DNA of 64,000 nt from Paracoccus sp. MBLB3053 (lineage in GTDB: Bacteria > Pseudomonadota > Alphaproteobacteria > Rhodobacterales > Rhodobacteraceae): positions 868,501-932,500 of the forward strand of contig NZ_JAVQLW010000001.1 of the NCBI RefSeq assembly GCF_031822435.1, written 5' to 3'. The stretch's first letter is position 1; the number at the start of each line of letters is the position of its first letter. The notes below the pieces were generated by a model, which was given only the letters and a program-made list of their open reading frames with translations, did not search any database and was not told where the DNA came from. Positions 44,804 through 53,442 of this stretch are shown one piece after another. The position numbers and the translations under genes were made by a program.

Positions 44804-46789
44804 ATGCAGAAGACGCAGGCGGCCGAGGCCGGTTTGCAGTCCATTCCCGCATTGCTGGCGCGAAATGCCCGGCAGTACGCGAAGCGGACCGCTTATCGGG
44901 AAAAGGAATTCGGGATCTGGCAATGCTGGACCTGGGCCGAAGCCGCGCGCGAGATTCGCGATCTGGCGCTTGGCTTTCGGGTGCTTGGGCTCGAACGCGG
45001 CGACCATGTCGCGATCATCGGGCGAAACCGTCCCATGCATTACTGGGCGATGGTTGCGGCGCAGATGTGCGGGGCGGTGCCCGTGCCCCTGTATCAGGAC
45101 GCCGTCGCGGACGAGATGGCCTATGTCCTGGGAAATTGCGGCGCAAAATTCGTGGTCTGTGGCGATCAGGAACAGGTCGACAAGGTGCTTGAGGTCGGTG
45201 AACGCGCGCCTTCGGTCGGCCATATCGTCTATACCGACAAGCGCGGGATGCGGAAATACGACCATTCGCAGATGAACGCGCTGTCCGACGTCCAGGCCGA
45301 GGGCAGGGCGGCCGAGCAGCGGCTTGGCCCTGATCTGGACGCACGCATCGCCTCTCTGGGATACGATGACACCTGCGTCATGCTTTACACCTCGGGAACG
45401 ACCGGAAAGCCCAAAGGGGTGGTCCTGTCGAACCGCAACATCATCGAGACGGCCAAGAACAGTGCCGCATTCGATCACCTGACCGAGCGAGAAGAGGTGC
45501 TGGCCTATCTGCCCATGGCATGGGTCGGGGATTTCATCTTTTCTGTCGGGCAGGCCTATTCGGCGGGTTTCACCGTCAACTGCCCCGAGGGCGCCCATAC
45601 GATGATGACCGACCTGCGCGAAATCGGTCCCAGCTATTTCTTTGCCCCGCCGCGCGTCTTCGAGGGGCAACTGACCAGCGTCATGATCCGCATGGAGGAT
45701 GCAGGTCGCGTCAAGCGCTGGCTGTTTCGGCATTACATGGATCTGGCACGCCGGGTCGGTCCGGCCATCCTTGAGGGCAAGACCGTCGGCCCGATCGACC
45801 GGCTGCGCTATGCGCTTGGAAACGTGCTGATCTATGGCCCGCTCAAGAACACGCTGGGTTATTCCCGGATTCGGGTCGGATATACCGCCGGTGAGGCGAT
45901 CGGGCCCGAGATCTTCGATTTCTATCGCAGCCTCGGGATCAACCTGAAGCAGCTCTATGGCCAGACCGAGGCATCGGTCTTCATCACCCAGCAGCCGGAT
46001 GGCGAGGTGCGGGCGGATACGGTTGGCGTTCCCTCGCCCGGCGTCGAACTGAAGATCGCCGAGAACGGAGAGGTCTATTACCGCTCACCCGGCACCTTCG
46101 TGGAATATTTCAACAATCCCGAAAGCACGGCCTCGACCAAGGATGCAGAGGGCTGGGTGGCGACGGGCGACGCGGGCTTCTTCGACGAAGATTCGGGGCA
46201 TCTTCGGATCATCGACCGGGCCAAGGATGTGGCCAAGATGGCCGATGGCCGGATGTTCGCGCCCAAATATGTCGAGAACAAGCTGAAGTTCTATCCCAAC
46301 ATCCTTGAAGCCGTCGTGTTCGGCGCGGACCGCGACATGTGCACCGCGTTCATCAACATCGATCTGTCCGCCGTGGGCAACTGGGCTGAACGCAACAACA
46401 TCGCCTATGCGAGCTACCAGGAGCTGGCCGGACATCCCCAAGTCTACGCCATGATCCGGCAGCATGTCGCAGAGGTGAACGCCTCCATCGCTCAGGACCC
46501 GATGCTTTCGGGCTGCCAGATCCACCGCTTCCTTGTTCTGCACAAGGAGCTAGACCCGGATGACGGTGAAATGACCCGTACCCGCAAGGTGCGCAGGGGC
46601 ATCATTGCCGACAAATATGCCGATCTCATCGAGGCTCTCTACGATGGGTCGGAAAACGTCTTTACCGAAACGGAAGTCACCTACGAAGATGGCCGCAAGG
46701 GCCGGATCAGGGCGACCTTGAAGATCGAAGATGTCGAGGTCCTTCCCCCCGCCCGAGAAAGCGTGAAACCAAAGGGAATCGCAGCATGA
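44804..46789 (+). CDS. AMP-dependent acyl-CoA synthetase (long-chain fatty acid ligase family)
   Basis: This 661-residue adenylate-forming enzyme has the phosphate loop CVMLYTSGTTGKPKGVVLSN, a YGQTEASVFI motif (A5), TGDAGFFDEDSGHLRIIDRAKDVAKMADGRM (A7-A8), and a C-terminal catalytic region with TRTRKVRRG. It resembles FadD15-type long-chain ligases. It is the first gene of an operon with a Liv-type importer and a PaaK-like ligase. The operon suggests uptake and CoA activation of a carboxylate whose identity is unknown. The following gene overlaps by four bases. Confidence 0.9.
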   Translation: MQKTQAAEAGLQSIPALLARNARQYAKRTAYREKEFGIWQCWTWAEAAREIRDLALGFRVLGLERGDHVAIIGRNRPMHYWAMVAAQMCGAVPVPLYQDAVADEMAYVLGNCGAKFVVCGDQEQVDKVLEVGERAPSVGHIVYTDKRGMRKYDHSQMNALSDVQAEGRAAEQRLGPDLDARIASLGYDDTCVMLYTSGTTGKPKGVVLSNRNIIETAKNSAAFDHLTEREEVLAYLPMAWVGDFIFSVGQAYSAGFTVNCPEGAHTMMTDLREIGPSYFFAPPRVFEGQLTSVMIRMEDAGRVKRWLFRHYMDLARRVGPAILEGKTVGPIDRLRYALGNVLIYGPLKNTLGYSRIRVGYTAGEAIGPEIFDFYRSLGINLKQLYGQTEASVFITQQPDGEVRADTVGVPSPGVELKIAENGEVYYRSPGTFVEYFNNPESTASTKDAEGWVATGDAGFFDEDSGHLRIIDRAKDVAKMADGRMFAPKYVENKLKFYPNILEAVVFGADRDMCTAFINIDLSAVGNWAERNNIAYASYQELAGHPQVYAMIRQHVAEVNASIAQDPMLSGCQIHRFLVLHKELDPDDGEMTRTRKVRRGIIADKYADLIEALYDGSENVFTETEVTYEDGRKGRIRATLKIEDVEVLPPARESVKPKGIAA

Positions 46790-47046
46790 CCATCGAAAAA
46801 CCTGCCTATGTCACCGCCATCGCATTCGGGATCGCCGGACTTGTCCTGGCATGGATCCTGTCGGCGATCCTGCCGCCGAATGTCTATCACGTCTTTTCTG
46901 GCGCGGTCGGCGCCATCTTCGGGGTCCTGATGATCTCGCGTCTGTGGCCGGCCTTGCCTTTTGGCAAGGCGCATATGTGGGGGGCCGCATTGATCGCCTA
47001 CAACATCGGTCTTTCGCTTCTGGAAAAGGTCTGGCTGGCATCATGA
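46786..47046 (+). CDS. Small membrane protein of the synthetase-Liv operon (unknown)
   Basis: This 86-residue protein has two clear hydrophobic helices (residues 7-29 YVTAIAFGIAGLVLAWILSAILP and about 40-54) and a third weaker one near the end (AALIAYNIGLSLLEKVW). It overlaps both the synthetase stop and the start of the ABC ATPase gene by four bases. It is thus an integral operon member and may be an accessory membrane subunit. I recognise no characterised family. Confidence 0.75.
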   Translation: MTIEKPAYVTAIAFGIAGLVLAWILSAILPPNVYHVFSGAVGAIFGVLMISRLWPALPFGKAHMWGAALIAYNIGLSLLEKVWLAS

Positions 47047-47861
47047 ACGCAGCGCCCGCAGCCGAACTCACGACCGAAGACCGCCGGATCGGTCCGGTCA
47101 TGATGGACCTCAAGAACATCACCCTGCGCTTCGGCGGGGTGGTCGCGATCAAGGATATCAGCTTCGACATACGCGAAGGCGAAATCCGTGCGATCATCGG
47201 TCCGAACGGCGCGGGCAAATCCTCGATGCTGAACGTGATCTCGGGCTTCTATGTCCCGCAGGAAGGCGAGATCTGGTTCGAGGGCAAGAAGCGCGGCCCG
47301 ATGAAACCTTACGAGGTCGCGCGGCTTGGCCTTGCACGGACATTCCAGAACATCGCCCTGTTCGACGGCATGAGCGTGCTCGACAATATCATGACCGGGC
47401 GGCTCAACCGGATGAAGGCCCCGATCTGGAGCCAGGCCCTGTGGTGGGGCCGGGCTGAACGCGAAGAGGACGAGAACCGCGAGCAGGTCGAAAAGATCAT
47501 CGACTTCCTGGAAATCCAGAACATTCGCAAGACCCCTGTCGGCCGGCTGCCTTACGGCCTGAAGAAGCGGGTTGAGCTGGCCCGAGCGCTCGCGGCCGAG
47601 CCACGCATCCTGCTTCTCGATGAGCCAATGGCCGGAATGAACGTCGAAGAGAAAGAGGACATGTGCCGCTTCATTCTCGATGTGAATGACGAGTTCGGCA
47701 CAACGATCGCGCTGATCGAACACGACATGGGCGTGGTGATGGATCTGAGCGATCGTGTCGTGGTGATGGATTACGGCCGCAAGATCGGTGACGGCACGCC
47801 CGACGAGGTGCGCGGAAATCCTGAAGTTATCAGCGCCTATCTGGGCGTGGCGCACGAGTAA
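47043..47861 (+). CDS. Branched-chain amino acid-type ABC transporter ATP-binding protein (LivG-like)
   Basis: This 272-residue ATPase has GPNGAGKSSMLNVISG (Walker A, near residue 54), the LivG-type LARTFQNIALFDGMSVLDNIMTGR, an atypical signature LPYGLKKRVELARALA (GLKKR in place of SGGQ), and Walker B ILLLDEPMAGMN. It is longer than E. coli LivG (255) because of an insert WSQALWWGRAEREEDENREQ. The ATG at 47043 overlaps the small membrane protein gene. The system resembles Liv importers adjacent to acyl-CoA ligases, where the cargo need not be an amino acid. Confidence 0.92.
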   Translation: MNAAPAAELTTEDRRIGPVMMDLKNITLRFGGVVAIKDISFDIREGEIRAIIGPNGAGKSSMLNVISGFYVPQEGEIWFEGKKRGPMKPYEVARLGLARTFQNIALFDGMSVLDNIMTGRLNRMKAPIWSQALWWGRAEREEDENREQVEKIIDFLEIQNIRKTPVGRLPYGLKKRVELARALAAEPRILLLDEPMAGMNVEEKEDMCRFILDVNDEFGTTIALIEHDMGVVMDLSDRVVVMDYGRKIGDGTPDEVRGNPEVISAYLGVAHE

Positions 47862-47871
47862 GGGGGCGGGA

Positions 47872-48852
47872 ATGGAATTCCTCTACGCAAGCGAGGTTCT
47901 GATCAACGGCCTGATGGCCGGTGTGATGTATGCGCTGGTCGCCTTGGGCTTCGTGCTCATCTACAAGGCCTCGGGCGTCTTCAACTATGCTCAGGGCGTG
48001 ATGGCCCTGTTTGCGGCGATGACGCTTGTCGGCATCATGGAGGGCCGCGTGCCCTTCGCGCATCTGCTGAACGCGGTGTTCGGAATGCATGTCAGCACAT
48101 TGGGCTGGACCGTACCGGCGGCTTTCGCGATCCTTCTGACGGCGCTTGTCATGGTGGGCCTGGCCATCGCGATCGAGAAGCTGGTCCTGAAGCACCTCGT
48201 CGGGCAGGAACCGATCATCCTTTTCATGGCCACCATCGGTCTTGCCTGGTTCCTCGAGGGGCTCGGCGACGTGATGTGGGGGGCCGATGTCAAGGTGCTG
48301 GATGTGGGCCTGCCGCAGGGCATCTCGGATACGGTCGAAACGGTGACGAATGACCTTCTGGGCTATGGTTTCTTCATCGACCGGCTGGACATCTGGGCCT
48401 CGGTTATCGCCGCGCTGCTGGTGGCGGCACTGGTCGGGTTTTCGCAATACACCAAGCAAGGCCGCGCAATGCGCGCCGTGGCGGATGACCATCAGGCGGC
48501 GCTGTCGGTGGGGATCAGCCTGCAATTCATCTGGATCATGGTCTGGTCCATCGCCGGTTTCGTGGCGCTGGTCGCGGGCATCATGTGGGGAACCAAGGCG
48601 GGGGTGCAGTTCAGCCTGTCGCTGATCGCGCTGAAGGCGCTGCCGGTCCTGATGCTGGGCGGTTTTACTTCAATCCCCGGTGCCATTGTCGGGGGGCTCA
48701 TCATCGGTATGGGCGAGAAACTTTTCGAATATTTCGTCGGACCGCTGGTCGGCGGCGCGACCGAAAACTGGTTCGCCTATGTGCTGGCGCTGATCTTCCT
48801 CGTCTTCCGGCCCCAGGGGCTGTTTGGCGAGCGGATCATCGAGCGGGTCTGA
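47872..48852 (+). CDS. Branched-chain amino acid-type ABC transporter permease (LivH-like)
   Basis: This 326-residue membrane protein has eight or more hydrophobic segments, starting NGLMAGVMYALVALGFVLIYKASGVFNYAQG, the LivH opening. The C-terminus, GGFTSIPGAIVGGLIIGMGEKLFEYFVGPL, is family-typical. GGGGCGGG lies before the ATG at 47872. It follows the ATPase gene by 10 bases. Confidence 0.93.
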   Translation: MEFLYASEVLINGLMAGVMYALVALGFVLIYKASGVFNYAQGVMALFAAMTLVGIMEGRVPFAHLLNAVFGMHVSTLGWTVPAAFAILLTALVMVGLAIAIEKLVLKHLVGQEPIILFMATIGLAWFLEGLGDVMWGADVKVLDVGLPQGISDTVETVTNDLLGYGFFIDRLDIWASVIAALLVAALVGFSQYTKQGRAMRAVADDHQAALSVGISLQFIWIMVWSIAGFVALVAGIMWGTKAGVQFSLSLIALKALPVLMLGGFTSIPGAIVGGLIIGMGEKLFEYFVGPLVGGATENWFAYVLALIFLVFRPQGLFGERIIERV

Positions 48853-48876
48853 CCGAAGGGGAATGGGAGGCGGAAA

Positions 48877-49953
48877 ATGTTCTATCGCGAGGCGGGTGAT
48901 TTCAAGACAAGCTATCGCGACGATGGCCAGACCTTTCCGATCCGGCTCGACCGCTGGGGCTATTATGCCCTGCTGGCCGTCGCCTTCCTGGTCGTGCCTT
49001 TCGTCATCGACAGCTACTGGGCCAACGCGGTTCTCGTGCCCTTCCTGATCTATGCGATCGCGGCGATCGGACTGAACATCCTGACCGGATATGCCGGGCA
49101 GGTCAGCTTGGGCACGGGGGGGTTCATGGCCGTCGGAGCCTATGCGGTCTACAAGCTGATGACCGCCTTTCCGGGCGTGCCGATCTTCATCCATATCCTG
49201 CTCGCAGGTGGGGTGACCGCGATCGTGGGAATGCTCTTCGGTTTGCCAAGCCTGCGCATCAAGGGTTTCTACCTTGCCGTGGCGACGCTTGCGGCACAGT
49301 TCTTCCTTGTCTGGCTCTTCAACAAGGTGCCGTGGTTTTACAACTATTCCGCCTCGGGTCAGATCAACGCGCCCGAACGCACCTTTTTCGGCTGGGCGAT
49401 CACCGGGCCTGCCACCTCTGCTTCTGCGAAATACCTGACCTGTCTGGTCTTTGCGGTCGGTCTGGCATGGGTCGCCCGGAACCTGACGCGTGGCACGATC
49501 GGTCGCAAATGGATGGCGATCCGCGACATGGACATCGCGGCAGAGATCATCGGGGTGAACCCGCTGACCGCCAAGCTGTCGGCCTTTGCCGTGTCCAGCT
49601 TCTTTGTCGGGGTCTCGGGGGCGCTGCTTTTCTCGGTCTATCTCGGCGCGGCCGAGGCGAGCGAGGCCTTCGGCATCAACAAGAGCTTCCTTGTGCTGTT
49701 CATGATCATCATCGGCGGCCTCGGCAGCATCTTCGGCAGTTTCGCTGGCGCGGCCTTCCTGGTCCTGCTGCCGGTGTTTCTCAAGAACGTGCTGGTAGCT
49801 CGCCTTGGCTGGCCCACCGATCTTGCCGCCCATATCGAACTGATGATCGTCGGCGGCCTCATCATCTTCTTCCTGATCGTCGAACCGCATGGGCTTGCCC
49901 GGCTTTGGGCGCTGACGAAGGAGAAGCTGCGGCTCTGGCCGTTCCCGCATTAA
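48877..49953 (+). CDS. Branched-chain amino acid-type ABC transporter permease (LivM-like)
   Basis: This 358-residue permease has about nine membrane helices and the LivM blocks AIAAIGLNILTGYAGQVSLGTGGFMAVGAYAV, LPSLRIKGFYLAVATLAAQF and GRKWMAIRDMDIAAEIIGVN. A hydrophilic N-terminal stretch of about 25 residues (MFYREAGDFKTSYRDDGQTF) precedes the first helix and is longer than usual. GGGAGG lies before the ATG. Confidence 0.93.
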   Translation: MFYREAGDFKTSYRDDGQTFPIRLDRWGYYALLAVAFLVVPFVIDSYWANAVLVPFLIYAIAAIGLNILTGYAGQVSLGTGGFMAVGAYAVYKLMTAFPGVPIFIHILLAGGVTAIVGMLFGLPSLRIKGFYLAVATLAAQFFLVWLFNKVPWFYNYSASGQINAPERTFFGWAITGPATSASAKYLTCLVFAVGLAWVARNLTRGTIGRKWMAIRDMDIAAEIIGVNPLTAKLSAFAVSSFFVGVSGALLFSVYLGAAEASEAFGINKSFLVLFMIIIGGLGSIFGSFAGAAFLVLLPVFLKNVLVARLGWPTDLAAHIELMIVGGLIIFFLIVEPHGLARLWALTKEKLRLWPFPH

Positions 49954-49997
49954 CGACCGGCAATCCGGCGAAGGCAAACCTTGGGGAGGAGACCAAG

Positions 49998-51278
49998 ATG
50001 AGACTGAGACTTGCGAGCGTCGCGCTTGGCGCGATCATGGCGGCGGCTCCGGCGATGGCCGATCTGGTCGTGCCGAACCTGAGCTACCGCACCGGACCCT
50101 ATGGCGCGAGCGGGACGCAATATGCGGACGGGTTCAACGACTATTTCACGCTCCTGAACGAACGCGACGGCGGCATCGGCGGCGAAATGGTCCAGACGCC
50201 AGAATGCGAGACGGCCTACAACACCGAAAAGGGCGTCGAATGCTACGAGGCGACCAAGGGTTCTGGCGCGCTCGTCTACAATCCGCTTTCGACCGGCATT
50301 ACCTATCAGCTCATCCCCAAGGTGTCGGCCGACAAGATCCCGCTTTACACGCCCGGTTATGGCCGCACATCGGCCAAGAACGGCAAGGTCTTCGAATGGG
50401 TCTTCAACGCGCCCGCGAACTACTGGGATGGCGCGTCGGTCGTCGTCAAATACCTGCTGGATCAGAATGGCGGTGATCTGAACGGCAAGAAGATCGCGCT
50501 CGTCTATCATAACTCGGCCTATGGGAAGGAACCGATCCGCACCTTGCAGGAACTGTCGAAAAAGCACGGCTTCACATTGAGCGAATTGCCGATCGACCCT
50601 CCGGGCCAGGAACAGAAAAGCCAATGGCTTCAGATCCGTCGCGACAAGCCCGATTACGTCGTGATGTGGGGCTGGGGCGTCATGAACCAGACCGCGATCC
50701 AGGAGGCTGCGAATATCCGCTTCCCGATGGAAAACTTCATCGGGATCTGGTGGGCCGGCTCCGAGATCGACGTGCTGCCGGTGGGCGAAGCGGCCAATGG
50801 CTACAAGTCGCTGACCTTCAACGGCGTGGGGATGGACTATCCGCTTTACGACGACATGAAGAAATTCGTCATCGAGCCCGGCAAGGCGTCACAAGGTGGC
50901 CAATTCGTGGGCTCTGCGCTTTATTCTCGCGGCATGTATGCGGCGGTCGTCATTGCCGAGGCGATCAGGAAGGCCCAGGAACTTGCAGGCACATCCGCGA
51001 TCTCAGCCGAGCAGCTTCGTGATGGCTTCGAGGCGCTCGACATCACGCCCGAGCGACTGACCGAGATCGGCCTTCCCGACTTCGGGCCCGAGCTCAAGAT
51101 GAGCTGCGAGAACCACGGCGGCAGCGGTATGGCGCGACTTCAGCAATGGGACGCCGCAGCGAAGAAGTGGAGCCTGATCACCGAGTTCACCGAGCCGGAT
51201 CAGGACATCCTGAACCCGCTGATCGCCGAGGACAGCGAAGCCTATGCCAAGGAAGCGGGCATCACGCCCCGCTGTTGA
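49998..51278 (+). CDS. ABC transporter substrate-binding protein (Liv-type, type I fold)
   Basis: The 21-residue signal peptide (ending PAMA) starts a 426-residue periplasmic binding protein: LSYRTGPYGASGTQYADGFNDYFTLLNERDGGIGG is the type I opening, and KKIALVYHNSAYGKEPIRTLQELSKKHGF the second lobe. Two Cys in the first lobe (PECETAYNTEKGVECYE) and two near the C-terminus may form disulfides. At 426 residues it is longer than LivK (369), similar to receptors for aromatic or fatty acids. Ligand unknown. Confidence 0.92.
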   Translation: MRLRLASVALGAIMAAAPAMADLVVPNLSYRTGPYGASGTQYADGFNDYFTLLNERDGGIGGEMVQTPECETAYNTEKGVECYEATKGSGALVYNPLSTGITYQLIPKVSADKIPLYTPGYGRTSAKNGKVFEWVFNAPANYWDGASVVVKYLLDQNGGDLNGKKIALVYHNSAYGKEPIRTLQELSKKHGFTLSELPIDPPGQEQKSQWLQIRRDKPDYVVMWGWGVMNQTAIQEAANIRFPMENFIGIWWAGSEIDVLPVGEAANGYKSLTFNGVGMDYPLYDDMKKFVIEPGKASQGGQFVGSALYSRGMYAAVVIAEAIRKAQELAGTSAISAEQLRDGFEALDITPERLTEIGLPDFGPELKMSCENHGGSGMARLQQWDAAAKKWSLITEFTEPDQDILNPLIAEDSEAYAKEAGITPRC

Positions 51279-51336
51279 TCCCGCGCGCGCGCCCCGGCGG
51301 AAGAAACCGCCGGGGCATTCCATGAAGGGGGGAGCC

Positions 51337-52161
51337 ATGCTCGACGCCACCGAGACCCGCGAGACGCTGCTCGAGGTCAACAATATCGAGGTGATCTACA
51401 ACCACGTCATCCTGGTGCTGAAGGGCGTGAGCCTTTCTGTTCCCAAGGGCGGGATCACGGCCCTGCTTGGCGGGAATGGTGCCGGCAAGACCACGACGCT
51501 CAAGGCAATCTCGAACCTTCTGCATTCCGAACGGGGCGAGGTCACCAAGGGCGCCATCTCCTATCGCGGCGAGCGGGTTCAGGACATGGACCCGGCAAGC
51601 CTCGTGAAGAAGGGCGTGATCCAGGTGATGGAAGGACGGCATTGCTTCGAGCACCTCACGATCGAGGAGAACCTCTTGACCGGGGCTTACACCCGGAGCG
51701 ACGGGCGGGCCGAAATCGCAAGGGATCTCGAGATGGTCTACACCTATTTCCCGCGGCTCAAGGAAAGGCGCAAAAGTCAGGCCGGATACACTTCGGGTGG
51801 TGAACAGCAGATGTGTGCCATGGGCCGTGCCCTGATGTCGCGCCCCGAAACCATTCTGCTGGACGAGCCCTCGATGGGTCTCGCGCCGCAACTGGTCGAG
51901 CAGATCTTCGAGATCGTGAAGGCCGTCAACGAGGGGGAAGGCGTGACCTTCCTGCTCGCCGAACAGAATACCAACATCGCCCTGCGCTATGCCCATTACG
52001 GCTATATTCTTGAAAGCGGCAGGGTCGTGATGGATGGCCCCGCCGAGGCGCTTCGCGAAAATCCAGACGTCAAGGAATTCTATCTCGGGATGTCCGAGCA
52101 AGGCCGCAAGAGCTTTCGCGACGTGCGTTCCTATCGTCGCCGCAAGCGGTGGCTGGCGTGA
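51337..52161 (+). CDS. Branched-chain amino acid-type ABC transporter ATP-binding protein (LivF-like)
   Basis: This 274-residue ATPase has LLGGNGAGKTTTLKAISNLL (Walker A), VIQVMEGRHCFEHLTIEENLLTGAYTR, signature TSGGEQQMCAMGRALM and Walker B TILLDEPSMGLAP, the LivF pattern. A basic C-terminal tail (SYRRRKRWLA) extends beyond E. coli LivF. I use the ATG at 51337, preceded by GGGGGGAG; upstream in-frame starts are weaker. Confidence 0.92.
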   Translation: MLDATETRETLLEVNNIEVIYNHVILVLKGVSLSVPKGGITALLGGNGAGKTTTLKAISNLLHSERGEVTKGAISYRGERVQDMDPASLVKKGVIQVMEGRHCFEHLTIEENLLTGAYTRSDGRAEIARDLEMVYTYFPRLKERRKSQAGYTSGGEQQMCAMGRALMSRPETILLDEPSMGLAPQLVEQIFEIVKAVNEGEGVTFLLAEQNTNIALRYAHYGYILESGRVVMDGPAEALRENPDVKEFYLGMSEQGRKSFRDVRSYRRRKRWLA

Positions 52162-52195
52162 TCCGTCCGCAGGCGCGTGGCAGAAAGGCAATCCC

Positions 52196-53410
52196 ATGAC
52201 ATTTTACGATGAGTTCGAGCAGCGCAGCGCGGATGAACGCGCAGCCTGGCAGGCGCGCGAATTGACGGCGGCGATCAAGCTTGCGCGAACCACGCCCGCC
52301 ATGGCCTCGATCCTTCAGGAATTCGGGCAAGACGGCATGACGCTGGATCTTCTGGCCGCGCTGCCCGTGATCCGAAAATCCGAACTTTCGACGGCTCAGC
52401 GAAAGTTTCCGCCCTTCGGCGGGTTCACGACGCGGCCCCCGCATGAATTCGAGAACGTGTTCCAGAGCCCGGGCCCGATCTATGAACCTGGGCGCCGAGG
52501 CAATGACTGGTGGCGGCTCGGGCGCTTCCTGTTCGCGGCCGGGGTGGGGTCGGGGGACATCGTCCAGAATTGTTTCGGCTATCACCTGACACCTGCGGGG
52601 ATGATGTTCGAAAGCGCGGCACGCGCCGTGCGCGCGGCGGTGCTTCCGGCGGGAACAGGGCAGACCGAATTGCAGGTCCGCGCTGCGGCCGATATCGGCT
52701 CGACCGTCTTTGCCGGGACACCCGATTACCTGAAGGTGATCCTGGACAAGGCCGATGAAATGGGCGAGCGGCTCGCGCTGTCGCGTGCCACGGTATCGGG
52801 TGGCGCGCTGTTTCCAAGCTTGCGGCAATCCTATGCGGATCGCGGAATTGCCACGACGCAATGCTATGCCACCGCTGATCTGGGGCTGATCGCATACGAA
52901 TCCCAGGCGATGGAAGGCATGATCGTGGACGAGCGCGTCATCGTCGAGATCGTGCGACCGGGCACCGGAGATCCCGTGCCCGAGGGAGAGGTGGGCGAAG
53001 TTGTCGTGACGACGTTCAACCCCGACTATCCGCTGATCCGATTCGCGACCGGGGATTTGTCGGCGGTCCTGCCCGGTATCAGCCCCTGCGGCCGCACCAA
53101 CATGCGTATCAAGGGTTGGATGGGGCGCGCGGACCAGACCACGAAAATCAAGGGAATGTTCGTCCGGCCCGAGCAGGTCGCGGCATTGGTGGCCCGTCAT
53201 CCCGAGATTTCGCGCGCAAGAATCGTCGCCGATCGTTCGGGCGAAATGGATTTGATGACAGTGCAACTGGAAACCGACAGCGAAGATGCGGCAAGATATG
53301 AAGGAACGGTGCTGGACACCCTGAAACTTCGCGGCCGGATCGAGCTGGTTGCGCCCGGTTCTCTTCCGAATGACGGTATGGTCATCGAGGACCGGCGCAT
53401 CTACGAATGA
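52196..53410 (+). CDS. PaaK-like AMP-binding protein (phenylacetate-CoA ligase family)
   Basis: This 404-residue protein belongs to the PaaK (COG1541) group: LARTTPAMASILQEFG, LPVIRKSEL, and the C-terminal LIRFATGDLSAVLPG, KIKGMFVRPEQV. The usual Ser/Thr/Gly phosphate loop (SSGTTG) is replaced by FQSPGPIYEPG, and the family A5 motif reads QCYATADLGLIAYE. Ligase activity with this altered loop is uncertain. It is the last gene of the synthetase-Liv operon, 34 bases after the LivF-like gene. Substrate unknown. Confidence 0.83.
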   Translation: MTFYDEFEQRSADERAAWQARELTAAIKLARTTPAMASILQEFGQDGMTLDLLAALPVIRKSELSTAQRKFPPFGGFTTRPPHEFENVFQSPGPIYEPGRRGNDWWRLGRFLFAAGVGSGDIVQNCFGYHLTPAGMMFESAARAVRAAVLPAGTGQTELQVRAAADIGSTVFAGTPDYLKVILDKADEMGERLALSRATVSGGALFPSLRQSYADRGIATTQCYATADLGLIAYESQAMEGMIVDERVIVEIVRPGTGDPVPEGEVGEVVVTTFNPDYPLIRFATGDLSAVLPGISPCGRTNMRIKGWMGRADQTTKIKGMFVRPEQVAALVARHPEISRARIVADRSGEMDLMTVQLETDSEDAARYEGTVLDTLKLRGRIELVAPGSLPNDGMVIEDRRIYE

Positions 53411-53442
53411 GCCTTGGTCGCTCAAGGCCATGAGGTTCGTCG

